DNA from: an uncultured Nocardioides sp.
GTDB lineage: Bacteria; Actinomycetota; Actinomycetes; Propionibacteriales; Nocardioidaceae
Assembly (NCBI RefSeq): GCF_947488025.1
Contig: NZ_CANKYS010000006.1
Location: 62,001 to 126,000 of the forward strand
DNA length: 64,000 bases
Direction of reading: 5' to 3'
In this document: positions 1 through 9,945 of the stretch, piece after piece
Numbering within the stretch: position 1 is the stretch's first letter
Layout of the letters: each line of letters starts with the position of its first letter
Made by a program: the position numbers and the translations under genes
Notes under the pieces: generated by a model
The model's database searches: none
What the model saw: the letters and a program-made list of their open reading frames with translations, nothing else
What the model was told of the DNA's origin: nothing

Positions 1-208
1 TGCGCTGCGCGCCTACCTGGACGGCATCTTCGACGACAAGGTCTTCGTCGTCTCCTTCGTCAGCAACGTCGTGGTCGCGGCGGCGATCGTCTACCTCGGC
101 GACCAGCTCGGTGTCGGCTCGCAGCTCAGCACCGGCGTGATCGTCGTGCTGGGCATCCGCATCTTCTCCAACGTCGCAGCCATCCGCAGGCACGTCTTCC
201 ATGCCTGA
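1..208 (+). CDS. sbp: Small basic family protein (DUF1290), 3' end
   Basis: This is the last 68 codons of a gene whose start lies outside the window, read from base 2. The visible part has two hydrophobic stretches (VVSFVSNVVVAAAIVYL and the TGVIVVLGIRIF segment) and a basic end, as in the DUF1290 small basic membrane proteins. Its position directly before DUF881, gcvH and garA matches the mycobacterial Rv1824-Rv1827 order. It overlaps the next gene by 8 bp, so the two are probably translated together. The molecular role of the family is unknown. The assignment rests on sequence character plus context. Confidence 0.8.
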   Translation, partial: ALRAYLDGIFDDKVFVVSFVSNVVVAAAIVYLGDQLGVGSQLSTGVIVVLGIRIFSNVAAIRRHVFHA

Positions 209-953
209 GCACCGCACCGACCCCGAGCCCGAACCCGGTCGCGACCGGCTACGGAAGGCCGTGGTGCGGCCGTCGCGGCGCCAGGTCGTGGTCGCGGCGC
301 TCCTGGCTGTCCTCGGCTTCGCCTTCATCGTCCAGGTGCGCGACACCGCGGCCAACGACACCTATGCGGGTCTCCGCGAGAGTGAGCTCGTCGAGGTGCT
401 CGACGGGCTCACCGGCACCGCCGAGCGCGCACGCCGCGAGGTCGACCGGCTCGAGGCGCGGCGCGACGAGCTCGCCAACGAGAACCAGGCCAGGTTCGCG
501 GCCCTCGACGAGGCCGAGCAGCGGGTGCGGACCCTCAACATCATCGCCGGCCTGGTGCCGGTCACCGGACCGGGCATCCGAATGACCATCAACGAGTCGT
601 CCACCCGCGTCAACGTCGGGTCGCTGCTCGACACGGTGCAGGAGCTGCGCACGGCCGGTGCCGAGGCGATGGAGCTCAACGACTCGATCCGGCTCGGCGC
701 GGACACCTCCTTCGACAACGGCGTGGGTGGCATCGAGGTCGACGGCCAGCTCCTCGAGCCGCCCTACGTCCTCGAGGTGATCGGCGACCCGCACGTGCTC
801 CGTACGGCTCTCGAGTTCTCCACCGGACCCATCGAGACCCTGGAGACCTACGACGGCGCCACGGTCGACGTGGAGGACCTCGAGGCCGTCCAGATCACCA
901 GCGTCCGTGAGCCCACCCGACCGGAGCATGCAGAGTTCGGCACCGGCCAGTAG
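201..953 (+). CDS. DUF881 family membrane-anchored protein
   Basis: A 250-residue protein with a basic N-terminus, one membrane helix (about residues 33-46, with VVVAALLAVLGFAFIV), a coiled-coil stretch rich in Glu and Arg (about 60-110) and a C-terminal globular domain containing the family signature around GLVPVTGPGIRMTI. This is the usual DUF881 (YlxW/YlxX-like) layout, with the globular part probably outside the membrane. The ATG at 201 overlaps the DUF1290 stop. Orthologues sit next to cell-division or cell-envelope genes, but no biochemical function is established. The start agrees with the expected length. Confidence 0.88.
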   Translation: MPEHRTDPEPEPGRDRLRKAVVRPSRRQVVVAALLAVLGFAFIVQVRDTAANDTYAGLRESELVEVLDGLTGTAERARREVDRLEARRDELANENQARFAALDEAEQRVRTLNIIAGLVPVTGPGIRMTINESSTRVNVGSLLDTVQELRTAGAEAMELNDSIRLGADTSFDNGVGGIEVDGQLLEPPYVLEVIGDPHVLRTALEFSTGPIETLETYDGATVDVEDLEAVQITSVREPTRPEHAEFGTGQ

Positions 954-1002
954 CCTGCCGCACACCTGCAGCCACACACCACCACTGCACCTAGGAGTCC
1001 CC

Positions 1003-1389
1003 GTGCATCCGGAGAACCTCAAGTACACAAGCGAGCACGAGTGGGTCCGCACCCCCGGCGACACCGAGGGCTCGGTCCGCATCGGGATCACCGACTTCGC
1101 CCAGGACGCCCTCGGCGACATCGTGTACGTCTCCCTCCCGCAGGTGGGCGACCAGGTGACGGCGGGGGAGACCTGCGGCGAGCTCGAGTCCACCAAGTCG
1201 GTCAGCGACATCTACGCCCCGGTGACGGGGGAGGTGGTGGCGACCAACGCCGCCCTCGACTCCACGCCCGAGCTGGTCAACAGCGACCCCTACGAGGCGG
1301 GCTGGCTGTTCGAGGTCGGGGTCCCCGACAGCTCGCAGGTCGACGGCCTCATGGACGCCTCGACCTACCAGGCCACGCTGGACGGCTGA
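1003..1389 (+). CDS. gcvH: Glycine cleavage system H protein
   Basis: The 128-residue lipoyl carrier shuttles the aminomethyl group between the P, T and L proteins of the glycine cleavage complex in the cytoplasm. The lipoylated lysine is K65 in the motif ELESTKSVSD, and the GVPDSSQ...LMDASTY tail is typical. The start chosen is the GTG at 1003, which gives the usual MHPENLKYTSEHEWV opening and has AGGAG at 993-997; an upstream in-frame extension to 907 lies inside the preceding gene and is rejected. The partner gcvP is downstream at 4383 behind a glycine riboswitch; gcvT and lpd are not in the window. Confidence 0.96.
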   Translation: MHPENLKYTSEHEWVRTPGDTEGSVRIGITDFAQDALGDIVYVSLPQVGDQVTAGETCGELESTKSVSDIYAPVTGEVVATNAALDSTPELVNSDPYEAGWLFEVGVPDSSQVDGLMDASTYQATLDG

Positions 1390-1434
1390 CCCGCAACCCC
1401 TGTCCCACCACCTGCCCACCCGTGTTCCCCGACC

Positions 1435-1457
1435 GCCCGCCGTCGCCAACGGCGGGC
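1435..1457 (+). terminator. Terminator-like hairpin after gcvH
   Basis: An 8-bp perfect G+C stem (GCCCGCCG at 1435-1442, CGGCGGGC at 1450-1457) with a 7-nt loop lies 45 bp after the gcvH stop and before garA. There is no strong U-tract, as is common in actinobacteria. It probably separates the gcvH unit from garA. Confidence 0.5.
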
Positions 1458-1477
1458 TGGTAGGTTCGGGGAAACCG

Positions 1478-1504
1478 TCAACCTCAACTCTCGGCTGAGG
1501 GTTG
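1478..1504. promoter_or_regulatory. Dyad element upstream of garA, possible MerR operator
   Basis: TCAACCTCAACT (1478-1489) is followed after 6 bp by TGAGGGTTG (1496-1504), forming an interrupted dyad 26 bp before the garA start. A related arrangement, read on the other strand, occurs at 3320-3344 before the second merR gene. MerR proteins bind dyads in promoter spacers, and two MerR genes are neighbours, so this is a candidate operator. This is inference; no promoter hexamers are clear. Confidence 0.4.
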
Positions 1505-1530
1505 GGCGTCGATCCGTCGAGGAGCTTTCC

Positions 1531-2043
1531 ATGCCGTTCTGCACCGCCTGTGGCAAGCAGAACCCTGACGATGCCCGCTTCTGTGCCCAGTGCGGCACCA
1601 AGCTGCTCGCTGGGGAGGACACGGGCGCGAGCCCGGTCGAGTCCACTGCGACCATCACCTTCGGGGTCCCCGACCAGCGGGAGTCGTCCGACCGCCAGCT
1701 GAGCGCCGTCGACGCGGCAGCGGTGGACGCCCTCCCCGAGGGCCACGCCCTCCTGGTCGTGCAGCGCGGACCGAGCGCCGGCAGCCGGTTCCTCCTCGAC
1801 GTCGACGTCGTGGGCGCCGGCCGACACCCCGACAGCGAGATCTTCCTCGACGACGTCACTGTCTCGCGCCGCCACGCGGAGTTCCGCCGGTCGGGATCGG
1901 GCTACACCGTCAGCGACGTCGGCAGCCTCAACGGCACCTACGTCAACCGTGACCGGATCGACTCCGTCGAGCTCAACGACGGCGACGAGGTGCAGATCGG
2001 CAAGTACCGGCTGGTGTTCTTCTCCTCCCACCCGGACAGCTGA
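1531..2043 (+). CDS. garA: FHA domain protein with N-terminal zinc ribbon (GarA-like)
   Basis: A 170-residue protein with a CxxC...CxxC zinc ribbon (C4, C7, C18, C21), a linker, and a forkhead-associated domain (about 72-165). The phosphothreonine-binding residues are visible: R98 in GRHPDSEI, S112 and H115 in SRRH, N134 in GSLNGTYVN. In mycobacteria GarA (and OdhI in Corynebacterium) is phosphorylated near its N-terminus and controls 2-oxoglutarate dehydrogenase and glutamate metabolism. Here VESTATITF (residues 36-44) sits where the ETTS phosphosite lies in GarA but is not identical to it. Location between gcvH and a MerR gene matches Rv1827. The zinc ribbon is absent from mycobacterial GarA. 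RBS GAGGAG lies 12 bp upstream of ATG. Confidence 0.85.
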   Translation: MPFCTACGKQNPDDARFCAQCGTKLLAGEDTGASPVESTATITFGVPDQRESSDRQLSAVDAAAVDALPEGHALLVVQRGPSAGSRFLLDVDVVGAGRHPDSEIFLDDVTVSRRHAEFRRSGSGYTVSDVGSLNGTYVNRDRIDSVELNDGDEVQIGKYRLVFFSSHPDS

Positions 2044-2046
2044 TCC

Positions 2047-2787
2047 GTGAGTGCCTCGACGGCCTCGGGTGCGAGTCGCGGCGCCCGCTACAACATCGGG
2101 CAGGTGCTCGACCAGCTGCGGGCCGACTTCCCGGGGGTGACCATCCCCAAGATCCGGTTCCTCGAGGACCAGGGCCTCGTCAAGCCCGAGCGGACGGCCG
2201 CCGGCTACCGCAAGTTCTCCGCCGACGACGTGTCGCGGCTGCGCTACATCCTGACGATGCAGCGTGACCACTACCTTCCGCTCAAGGTGATCGGCGACCA
2301 CCTCGACGCCATCGACCGCGGGCTCGAGCCGCCGGCGATCGAGTCGGTCGTGCCGACCGTGCCCAAGGTCGCGCTCAGCGCCGACGGACTGCCGAGCCCC
2401 GAGTCGTTCCGGCGCAGCAGCGACCTGCGCCTCTCACGCCGCGAGCTGCTCAAGGTGGCCGAGATCTCCGAGGACCTGCTGACCGAGCTCGAGCAGTACG
2501 GACTGGTCAGCGCCCGCAGCGGAACGGGCCACTTCGACAGCGACGCGCTGGTCGTCGCGCAGACCGCCCGTGAGCTCGCCGACTTCGGTTTCGAGCCCCG
2601 CCACCTGCGTGCGTTCAAGACGGCCGCCGACCGCGAGGTCGGCCTGGTGCAGCAGGTGGTCGCCCCCCTCGCCCGCGGCCGTGACGCGGCTGCGCGAGGA
2701 CGGGCCGAGGACGCCACGTCCGAGATCGCGGCCCTGTCCGTACGCCTGCACGCGACCCTCGTGAAGGTCGGTCTCGACCGCGGCTGA
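2047..2787 (+). CDS. ftsR: MerR family transcriptional regulator (FtsR/Rv1828-like)
   Basis: A 246-residue regulator that starts with GTG only 3 bp after the garA stop. The N-terminal winged helix (about residues 14-85) carries YNIGQVLDQLRADFPGVTIPKIRFLEDQGL, here cut for length to its key part: the IPKIRFLEDQGLVKPERT recognition region. A C-terminal helical domain of about 110 residues follows; no metal-binding cysteines are present. Homologues are Rv1828 of M. tuberculosis and FtsR of Corynebacterium, an activator of ftsZ. Order and length match that family. The symbol is by homology and position. Confidence 0.82.
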   Translation: MSASTASGASRGARYNIGQVLDQLRADFPGVTIPKIRFLEDQGLVKPERTAAGYRKFSADDVSRLRYILTMQRDHYLPLKVIGDHLDAIDRGLEPPAIESVVPTVPKVALSADGLPSPESFRRSSDLRLSRRELLKVAEISEDLLTELEQYGLVSARSGTGHFDSDALVVAQTARELADFGFEPRHLRAFKTAADREVGLVQQVVAPLARGRDAAARGRAEDATSEIAALSVRLHATLVKVGLDRG

Positions 2788-2840
2788 ACCGCCCGCCCCA
2801 CCCGCGCGATCGCGTCAGGACACGTGAGTAGGGTGGGCGC

Positions 2841-3308
2841 ATGCGCGAAATGGACGTCGTGGGAGTCCGCGTCGAGATGCCCTCCAACCAGCCGATCGTG
2901 CTGCTGCGCGAGGTGACGGGCGAGCGCTATCTCCCGATCTGGATCGGGGCGGTCGAGGCGACGGCCATCGCCTTCGCCCAGCAGGGCGTCACGCCCCCGC
3001 GCCCGCTGACGCACGACCTGATGCGCGACGTGCTGGAGGCCACCGGCCAGCGCCTCGACGAGGTGCGCATCGTCGACATGAAGGACGGGGTGTTCTTCGC
3101 GCAGCTCGTCTTCGACGGCGGCGCCGAGGTCGGCGCCCGTCCCTCGGACTCGATCGCCCTCGCCCTGCGCACCGGCACGCGCATCGTGTGCGCCGAGGCC
3201 GTCCTCGACGAGGCCGGCCTGGCCGTGCCCGCCGAGCAGGAGGACGAGGTGGAGCGGTTCCGCGAGTTCCTCGACCACGTGTCGCCCGACGACTTCGAGT
3301 CCCCCTGA
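2841..3308 (+). CDS. DUF151 (bifunctional nuclease) family protein
   Basis: A 155-residue cytoplasmic protein with the DUF151 signature: opening MREMDVVGVRVEMPSNQPIV, then LPIWIGAVEATAIAFAQQG and the RPSDSIALALR segment near residue 105. Plant members have been described as bifunctional nucleases; the bacterial role is not settled. The gene is the Rv1829 equivalent and lies 53 bp after the MerR gene. An acidic C-terminus (EEQEDEVERFREFL) is typical of actinobacterial members. Confidence 0.88.
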   Translation: MREMDVVGVRVEMPSNQPIVLLREVTGERYLPIWIGAVEATAIAFAQQGVTPPRPLTHDLMRDVLEATGQRLDEVRIVDMKDGVFFAQLVFDGGAEVGARPSDSIALALRTGTRIVCAEAVLDEAGLAVPAEQEDEVERFREFLDHVSPDDFESP

Positions 3309-3319
3309 CGCTCGTCCAG

Positions 3320-3344
3320 ACCCTCACCCTCAAGTGAAGGTTGA
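3320..3344. promoter_or_regulatory. Dyad element upstream of second merR gene
   Basis: The 200-bp gap 3309-3508 contains ACCCTCACCCTCAAGTGAAG followed by GTTGA. On the minus strand this reads TCAACCTTCACT then TGAGGGTGAGGGT, resembling the element before garA (1478-1504). It is placed about 165 bp before the GTG of the next gene, so an unusually long leader follows. Candidate operator for one of the flanking MerR proteins; inference only. The rest of the gap shows no ORF with coding character. Confidence 0.4.
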
Positions 3345-3508
3345 TGGTTGCGACACGCCGCTCGATGGATGGACAACCCGTCGGATCGGGCTTACGTTGA
3401 ACTGTCTCTGTTGTAACTCCACCGTTGTGGTTGTCGGTCCTCCGGCGCCGGGCGGGCCCTTCCCCCAGGAGTTACCGCTCAGCGGAGGAACTGACCTGGA
3501 GGGTCACT

Positions 3509-4117
3509 GTGGCTAGCAACGAGAACGAGAACGGCGCCGACGCCGCCCGCATGAAGGCTGCGGCCGAGGCGACCGACCTCGCCGAGGAGCAGGGCCTGCT
3601 CTTCGACGACGACGTCTCGCCCCTCCCGAGCGACACCGGCTACCGCGGCCCGACGGCGTGCAACGCCGCCGGCATCACCTACCGCCAGCTCGACTACTGG
3701 GCCCGCACCGGGCTCGTCGAGCCCAGCGTGCGGGGAGCGGCCGGCTCGGGCTCGCAGCGTCTCTACTCCTTCCGCGACATCTTGATCCTCAAGGTCGTCA
3801 AGCGCCTCCTCGACGCCGGCATCTCGCTGCAGCAGATCCGCACCGCGACCGCCCACCTGCGCGAGCGCGGCACCGACGACCTGACCCGCGTGACCCTCAT
3901 GAGCGACGGAGCCTCGGTCTACGAGTGCACCAGCAACGACGAGGTCATCGACCTCCTCCAGGGCGGCCAGGGCGTCTTCGGCATCGCCATCGGCGGCGTC
4001 TGGCGCGAGATCGAGGGCACCCTCGCCGAGCTGCCGTCGGAGCGCACGGCGGAGCAGGCCGCGCCGTCGCCCAGCGACGAGCTCGCCGCCCGTCGCGCCG
4101 CGCGGCAGACCGGCTGA
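3509..4117 (+). CDS. MerR family transcriptional regulator (Rv1830-like)
   Basis: A 202-residue regulator. After an acidic N-terminal tail of about 45 residues comes the winged-helix region GPTACNAAGITYRQLDYWAR...LVEPSVRGAAGSGSQRLYS and a short dimerisation helix (FRDILILKVVKRLLDAGISL). The C-terminal domain contains GQGVFGIAIGGVWREI. GTG at 3509 is chosen because GGAGG lies at 3498-3502 and it gives the MASNEN-type acidic start; an in-frame GTG at 3425 would add a proline- and serine-rich stretch from the leader. It corresponds to Rv1830. It is followed by a strong terminator. Confidence 0.85.
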   Translation: MASNENENGADAARMKAAAEATDLAEEQGLLFDDDVSPLPSDTGYRGPTACNAAGITYRQLDYWARTGLVEPSVRGAAGSGSQRLYSFRDILILKVVKRLLDAGISLQQIRTATAHLRERGTDDLTRVTLMSDGASVYECTSNDEVIDLLQGGQGVFGIAIGGVWREIEGTLAELPSERTAEQAAPSPSDELAARRAARQTG

Positions 4118-4146
4118 CTCCCACCCGACCCTCCCGTTCCACCCAC

Positions 4147-4173
4147 GAGGCCGCCCGTCCACCGGGCGGCCTC
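4147..4173 (+). terminator. Rho-independent terminator after merR
   Basis: A perfect 11-bp stem, GAGGCCGCCCG (4147-4157) and CGGGCGGCCTC (4163-4173), with a 5-nt loop, 30 bp after the merR stop and followed by GGGCATTTC. It isolates the upstream operon from the riboswitch-controlled gcvP. Confidence 0.8.
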
Positions 4174-4221
4174 GGGCATTTCGGTGCCCTCCCGCTAGAC
4201 TCGGTGCCGCCGACATCCCAT

Positions 4222-4332
4222 GCGGGAGAGTCGCGGCGCACGGTCCCCGACCGGACGTCGTGCGCCGAAGGGGCAATTCCTCCCCGGAACCTCTCAGGCA
4301 CCCGGACCGCACTGGGTTGGCACTCTGGAGGT
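4222..4332 (+). promoter_or_regulatory. Glycine riboswitch aptamer upstream of gcvP
   Basis: The leader shows the conserved glycine aptamer pieces in order: GGGAGAG (4224-4230), a variable hairpin (GGCGCACGG...CCGGACGTCGTGCGCC), GCCGAAGGGGCAA (4264-4276), CCTCTCAGGCACCCGGACCG (4290-4309) and CACTCTGGAG (4321-4330). Glycine binding to such RNAs switches on glycine cleavage genes. Only one clear aptamer is present; the following 4331-4370 (GGGCTGACAGAGGGGGAGG) may be a degenerate second domain or the expression platform. A TAGACT hexamer at 4196-4201 could be the -10 box. gcvP is 50 bp downstream. Confidence 0.88.
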
Positions 4333-4382
4333 CACCGGGCTGACAGAGGGGGAGGTCAAGCGTCGCGACCTCAGGAGCCCTC

Positions 4383-7247
<2,865 letters not shown>

Positions 7248-7248
7248 C

Positions 7249-8535
7249 ATGAGTGACCAGCGCCAGCGGCTGCTCGACGTCGCGCAGGCCGAGGGGCGCC
7301 TGACCTCGGTGGTCGGCGCCGTCCTCGACCGCTACGGCGCGGTGTGGGCGGGCGGGGCCGGGGAGGCGCCCGGACTGGACGGGCAGTACCGGATCGGCTC
7401 GATCACCAAGACGATGACGGCCGTCCTGGTCGTGCAGGCCCGCGACGAGGGGCTGCTCGACCTCGACGACACGCTCGCGGCCCACCTGGGCGACGTCGGC
7501 TACGGCGAGGTGACGATCCGCGACGCGCTCGCGCACTCGTCGGGCATGCAGAGCGAGCCCCGGGGACCGTGGTGGGAGCGCACGCGCGGTGGGGACTTCG
7601 CCGCCCTGGCCGCGGCCAACGACGGACGCGGCCGCGTCGCGCCGCCGGGTGCCTGGTTCCACTACTCCAACCTCGGCTACGGCCTCCTCGGCGAGGTCGT
7701 GGCCCGCCGGCTCGGGGCTCCGTGGCGCTCGCTGGTCGCCGAGCGGCTGCTCCAGCCGCTCGGGATGCGGGCGACGTCGTACCTGCCGCGTCCCGGAGCC
7801 CAGCCCGGCTGGAGCGTCGACCACTTCACGGGTGTCCGGGTCCACGAGCCGCTCACCGACACCGGGGCGATGGCGCCGGCCGGCCAGCTCTGGTCGACGC
7901 TCGCCGACCTCGTGACCTGGGGCCAGGTGCTCGGCGGGGCACGTCCCGACCTGCTCGCGGCGTCCTCGCTCGCGGAGATGCAGCGGCCCGTCACGCCCGA
8001 CTACGGACTCGGGCTGATGCTCGGCATCCACCCCGGGGGACGGCTCGTCGGGCACAACGGGTCGATGCCGGGCTTCCTGGCCGCACTCCACGTCGACCCC
8101 GACAGCGGCATCGGAGCAGTGGTGCTGGCCAACGCGACCACCGGGATCGACCCGCGCGAGCTCGCCGTCTCGCTCATCGACGGCGACCCCGACGCCGAGG
8201 ACGCACGGCCGGCTCCGTGGCGCCCGACCGCCGCCGTCCCGCGCGAGGCCGACGGCGTGCCGGGCGTGTGGTTCTGGGGCAACACCGCCTACGACGTCCG
8301 CTGGCACAACGACGGGCTCGAGCTGCGCGCCATGGCACGCGGCAACGTGGTGACCGATCGCTTCGAACCGGTCCACGGGACGCTCGTCGGGGTCTCGGGC
8401 TACCACCGCGGCGAGCGGCTCGACGTCGTACGCCGTCCCGACGGGTCGGTCCACCACCTCGAGTGTGCGACGTTCGTCTACACCCGCACGCCCTACGACC
8501 CGGACGTCGACGTGCCGGGCGGGCACCCGCGCTGA
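7249..8535 (+). CDS. Serine hydrolase, class C beta-lactamase fold
   Basis: A 428-residue protein of the beta-lactamase/DD-peptidase superfamily (esterase EstB and penicillin-binding-protein-like). The three motifs are present: SxxK as S51-I-T-K54, YxN as Y139-S-N141 in HYSNLGYGLLGE, and HxG as H269-N-G271. No signal peptide is visible, so it is likely a cytoplasmic esterase or peptidase rather than a secreted beta-lactamase. A C-terminal beta-rich extension of about 110 residues (VWFWGNTAYDVRWHNDG) resembles the lipocalin-like tail of such enzymes. ATG 7249 follows the gcvP stop by one base; substrate unknown. Confidence 0.85.
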   Translation: MSDQRQRLLDVAQAEGRLTSVVGAVLDRYGAVWAGGAGEAPGLDGQYRIGSITKTMTAVLVVQARDEGLLDLDDTLAAHLGDVGYGEVTIRDALAHSSGMQSEPRGPWWERTRGGDFAALAAANDGRGRVAPPGAWFHYSNLGYGLLGEVVARRLGAPWRSLVAERLLQPLGMRATSYLPRPGAQPGWSVDHFTGVRVHEPLTDTGAMAPAGQLWSTLADLVTWGQVLGGARPDLLAASSLAEMQRPVTPDYGLGLMLGIHPGGRLVGHNGSMPGFLAALHVDPDSGIGAVVLANATTGIDPRELAVSLIDGDPDAEDARPAPWRPTAAVPREADGVPGVWFWGNTAYDVRWHNDGLELRAMARGNVVTDRFEPVHGTLVGVSGYHRGERLDVVRRPDGSVHHLECATFVYTRTPYDPDVDVPGGHPR

Positions 8536-8547
8536 GCCGGGCCCGCC

Positions 8548-9945
8548 TCAGACGCCCTGGGACACGCTCGACATGTTGAAGTCGGGGATCCTCAGCGCCG
8601 GGGTCGCGGTGCGGGAGAAGTAGTCGTCGCCCCACTCGCGGCTGAAGCTCGGCTCGGTCGCGGTCGCGGCGCTGAAGCGGTTGAGCAGGTCGATCGGGCT
8701 CTCGTTCCAGCGGAAGTTGTTGGCCGCGCCGACGATCTCCCCGTCCTCCACGACGTAGACGCCGTCGCGGGTCAGCCCGGTGAGGAGCATCGTCTGCGGG
8801 TCGACCTCGCGGATGTACCACAGGCAGGTCAGCAGCAGGCCGCGCTGCGTGCCGGCGACCATGTCCTCGACCGTGCCGGCACCGTCGCCCACCTCGAGGA
8901 CGAGGTTGTCGATCATCGGGGTGACCGGCTGGCCGGTCATCCCGGCGGAGTGGCGGGTCTGGAGCAGTCCGGTCAGCAGGCCGTCGCGGATCCAGTCGGT
9001 GCGCTCGAGCGGCAGGCCGTTGTCGAAGACCGAGTCGGTGTTGTCGGACGCCCCGGCGATGGCGAACGGCGCACACTCGAGCCCGGGGTAGGCCGGGTCC
9101 GAGAAGAGGCTGACTCCGGGGGCGGCGACCTTGTCACCGATCCGGGTGCCGCCACCGCGGCGGCTGTAGACCGACTCGCCCTCGTGGGCCACGCGCGCGC
9201 CGGCTCCCCAGTAGGCGTCGATCATCAGGTCGGCGACCGACGACGGCGGCAGGATCGTGTCGTAGCGCCCGGCGGGGAGGTCGATGCGCCGCTCGGCCCA
9301 GGCGAGCCGCTGCGCGACCGTCGCGGCCATCGCCGCGGCGTCGACGTCACGGAAGTCGCGGGTCGCACCACCGGTCCAGGCGCTGCGGGTGAGTGAGGCG
9401 TCCTTGCCGGTGCACGCGTAGTGGCCGGTCGGCTGCACGTGGCGCAGTCGCAGCCCGCGGCTCGACCCGAGGTAGGTGGTGGCGACGTCGTGGTTGACGA
9501 AGCCGTAGAGCAACCGGTCCTCGGCGGTGGCCTGCACGAACGCCTCACCGAGGGCGGGTGCGAAGGCGTCGTACACCCCGATGTCGGTCGTCTCCGCCTC
9601 GGTGTCCCAGTCGGGCGAGGTCGCGTCGGACACGAGGTCGGCCGCGTCCTCCGCCGGCGAGCCGGCCCGTGCGGCGGCGTCAGCGGCGTCCACGAGAGCG
9701 GTGACCTGCTCGGGGGTCGAGGCGCTGCCGGACACCGAGCCCGTCGCGACACCGCCCTGGACGGCGGCGAAGCTGACCACGGTGACCGACACCTCGGTCA
9801 TCACGCCGTTGGTGGTCAGCGTGTTGTTGGCCCAGCGGAGGTTGGCGCTGGTGACGTCGCGGACGATCGCGATGCAGTCGTCGGCGGTCGAGGTCGCGAG
9901 CGCGTGCTCGACCAGCTGCTGCGGAGTGTGCCGGGTGGAGGTCAT
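8548..9945 (-). CDS. pmbA: TldE/PmbA family metalloprotease subunit
   Basis: The 465-residue non-catalytic partner of TldD in the TldD/TldE heterodimer that degrades unfolded or leader peptides (known for microcin B17 maturation and CcdA degradation in E. coli). Recognised by HVQPTGHYACTGKD, VAAPGVSLFSDPAYPGLE and the C-terminal TREGVYVVEDGEI-like segment (here GLTRDGVYVVEDGEIVGAANN). It lacks the HExxxH zinc motif, as expected for TldE. The ATG shares one base with the tldD stop (TGATG), so the pair is translationally coupled. No peptide substrate gene is recognisable nearby. Confidence 0.9.
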   Translation of the reverse strand: MTSTRHTPQQLVEHALATSTADDCIAIVRDVTSANLRWANNTLTTNGVMTEVSVTVVSFAAVQGGVATGSVSGSASTPEQVTALVDAADAAARAGSPAEDAADLVSDATSPDWDTEAETTDIGVYDAFAPALGEAFVQATAEDRLLYGFVNHDVATTYLGSSRGLRLRHVQPTGHYACTGKDASLTRSAWTGGATRDFRDVDAAAMAATVAQRLAWAERRIDLPAGRYDTILPPSSVADLMIDAYWGAGARVAHEGESVYSRRGGGTRIGDKVAAPGVSLFSDPAYPGLECAPFAIAGASDNTDSVFDNGLPLERTDWIRDGLLTGLLQTRHSAGMTGQPVTPMIDNLVLEVGDGAGTVEDMVAGTQRGLLLTCLWYIREVDPQTMLLTGLTRDGVYVVEDGEIVGAANNFRWNESPIDLLNRFSAATATEPSFSREWGDDYFSRTATPALRIPDFNMSSVSQGV

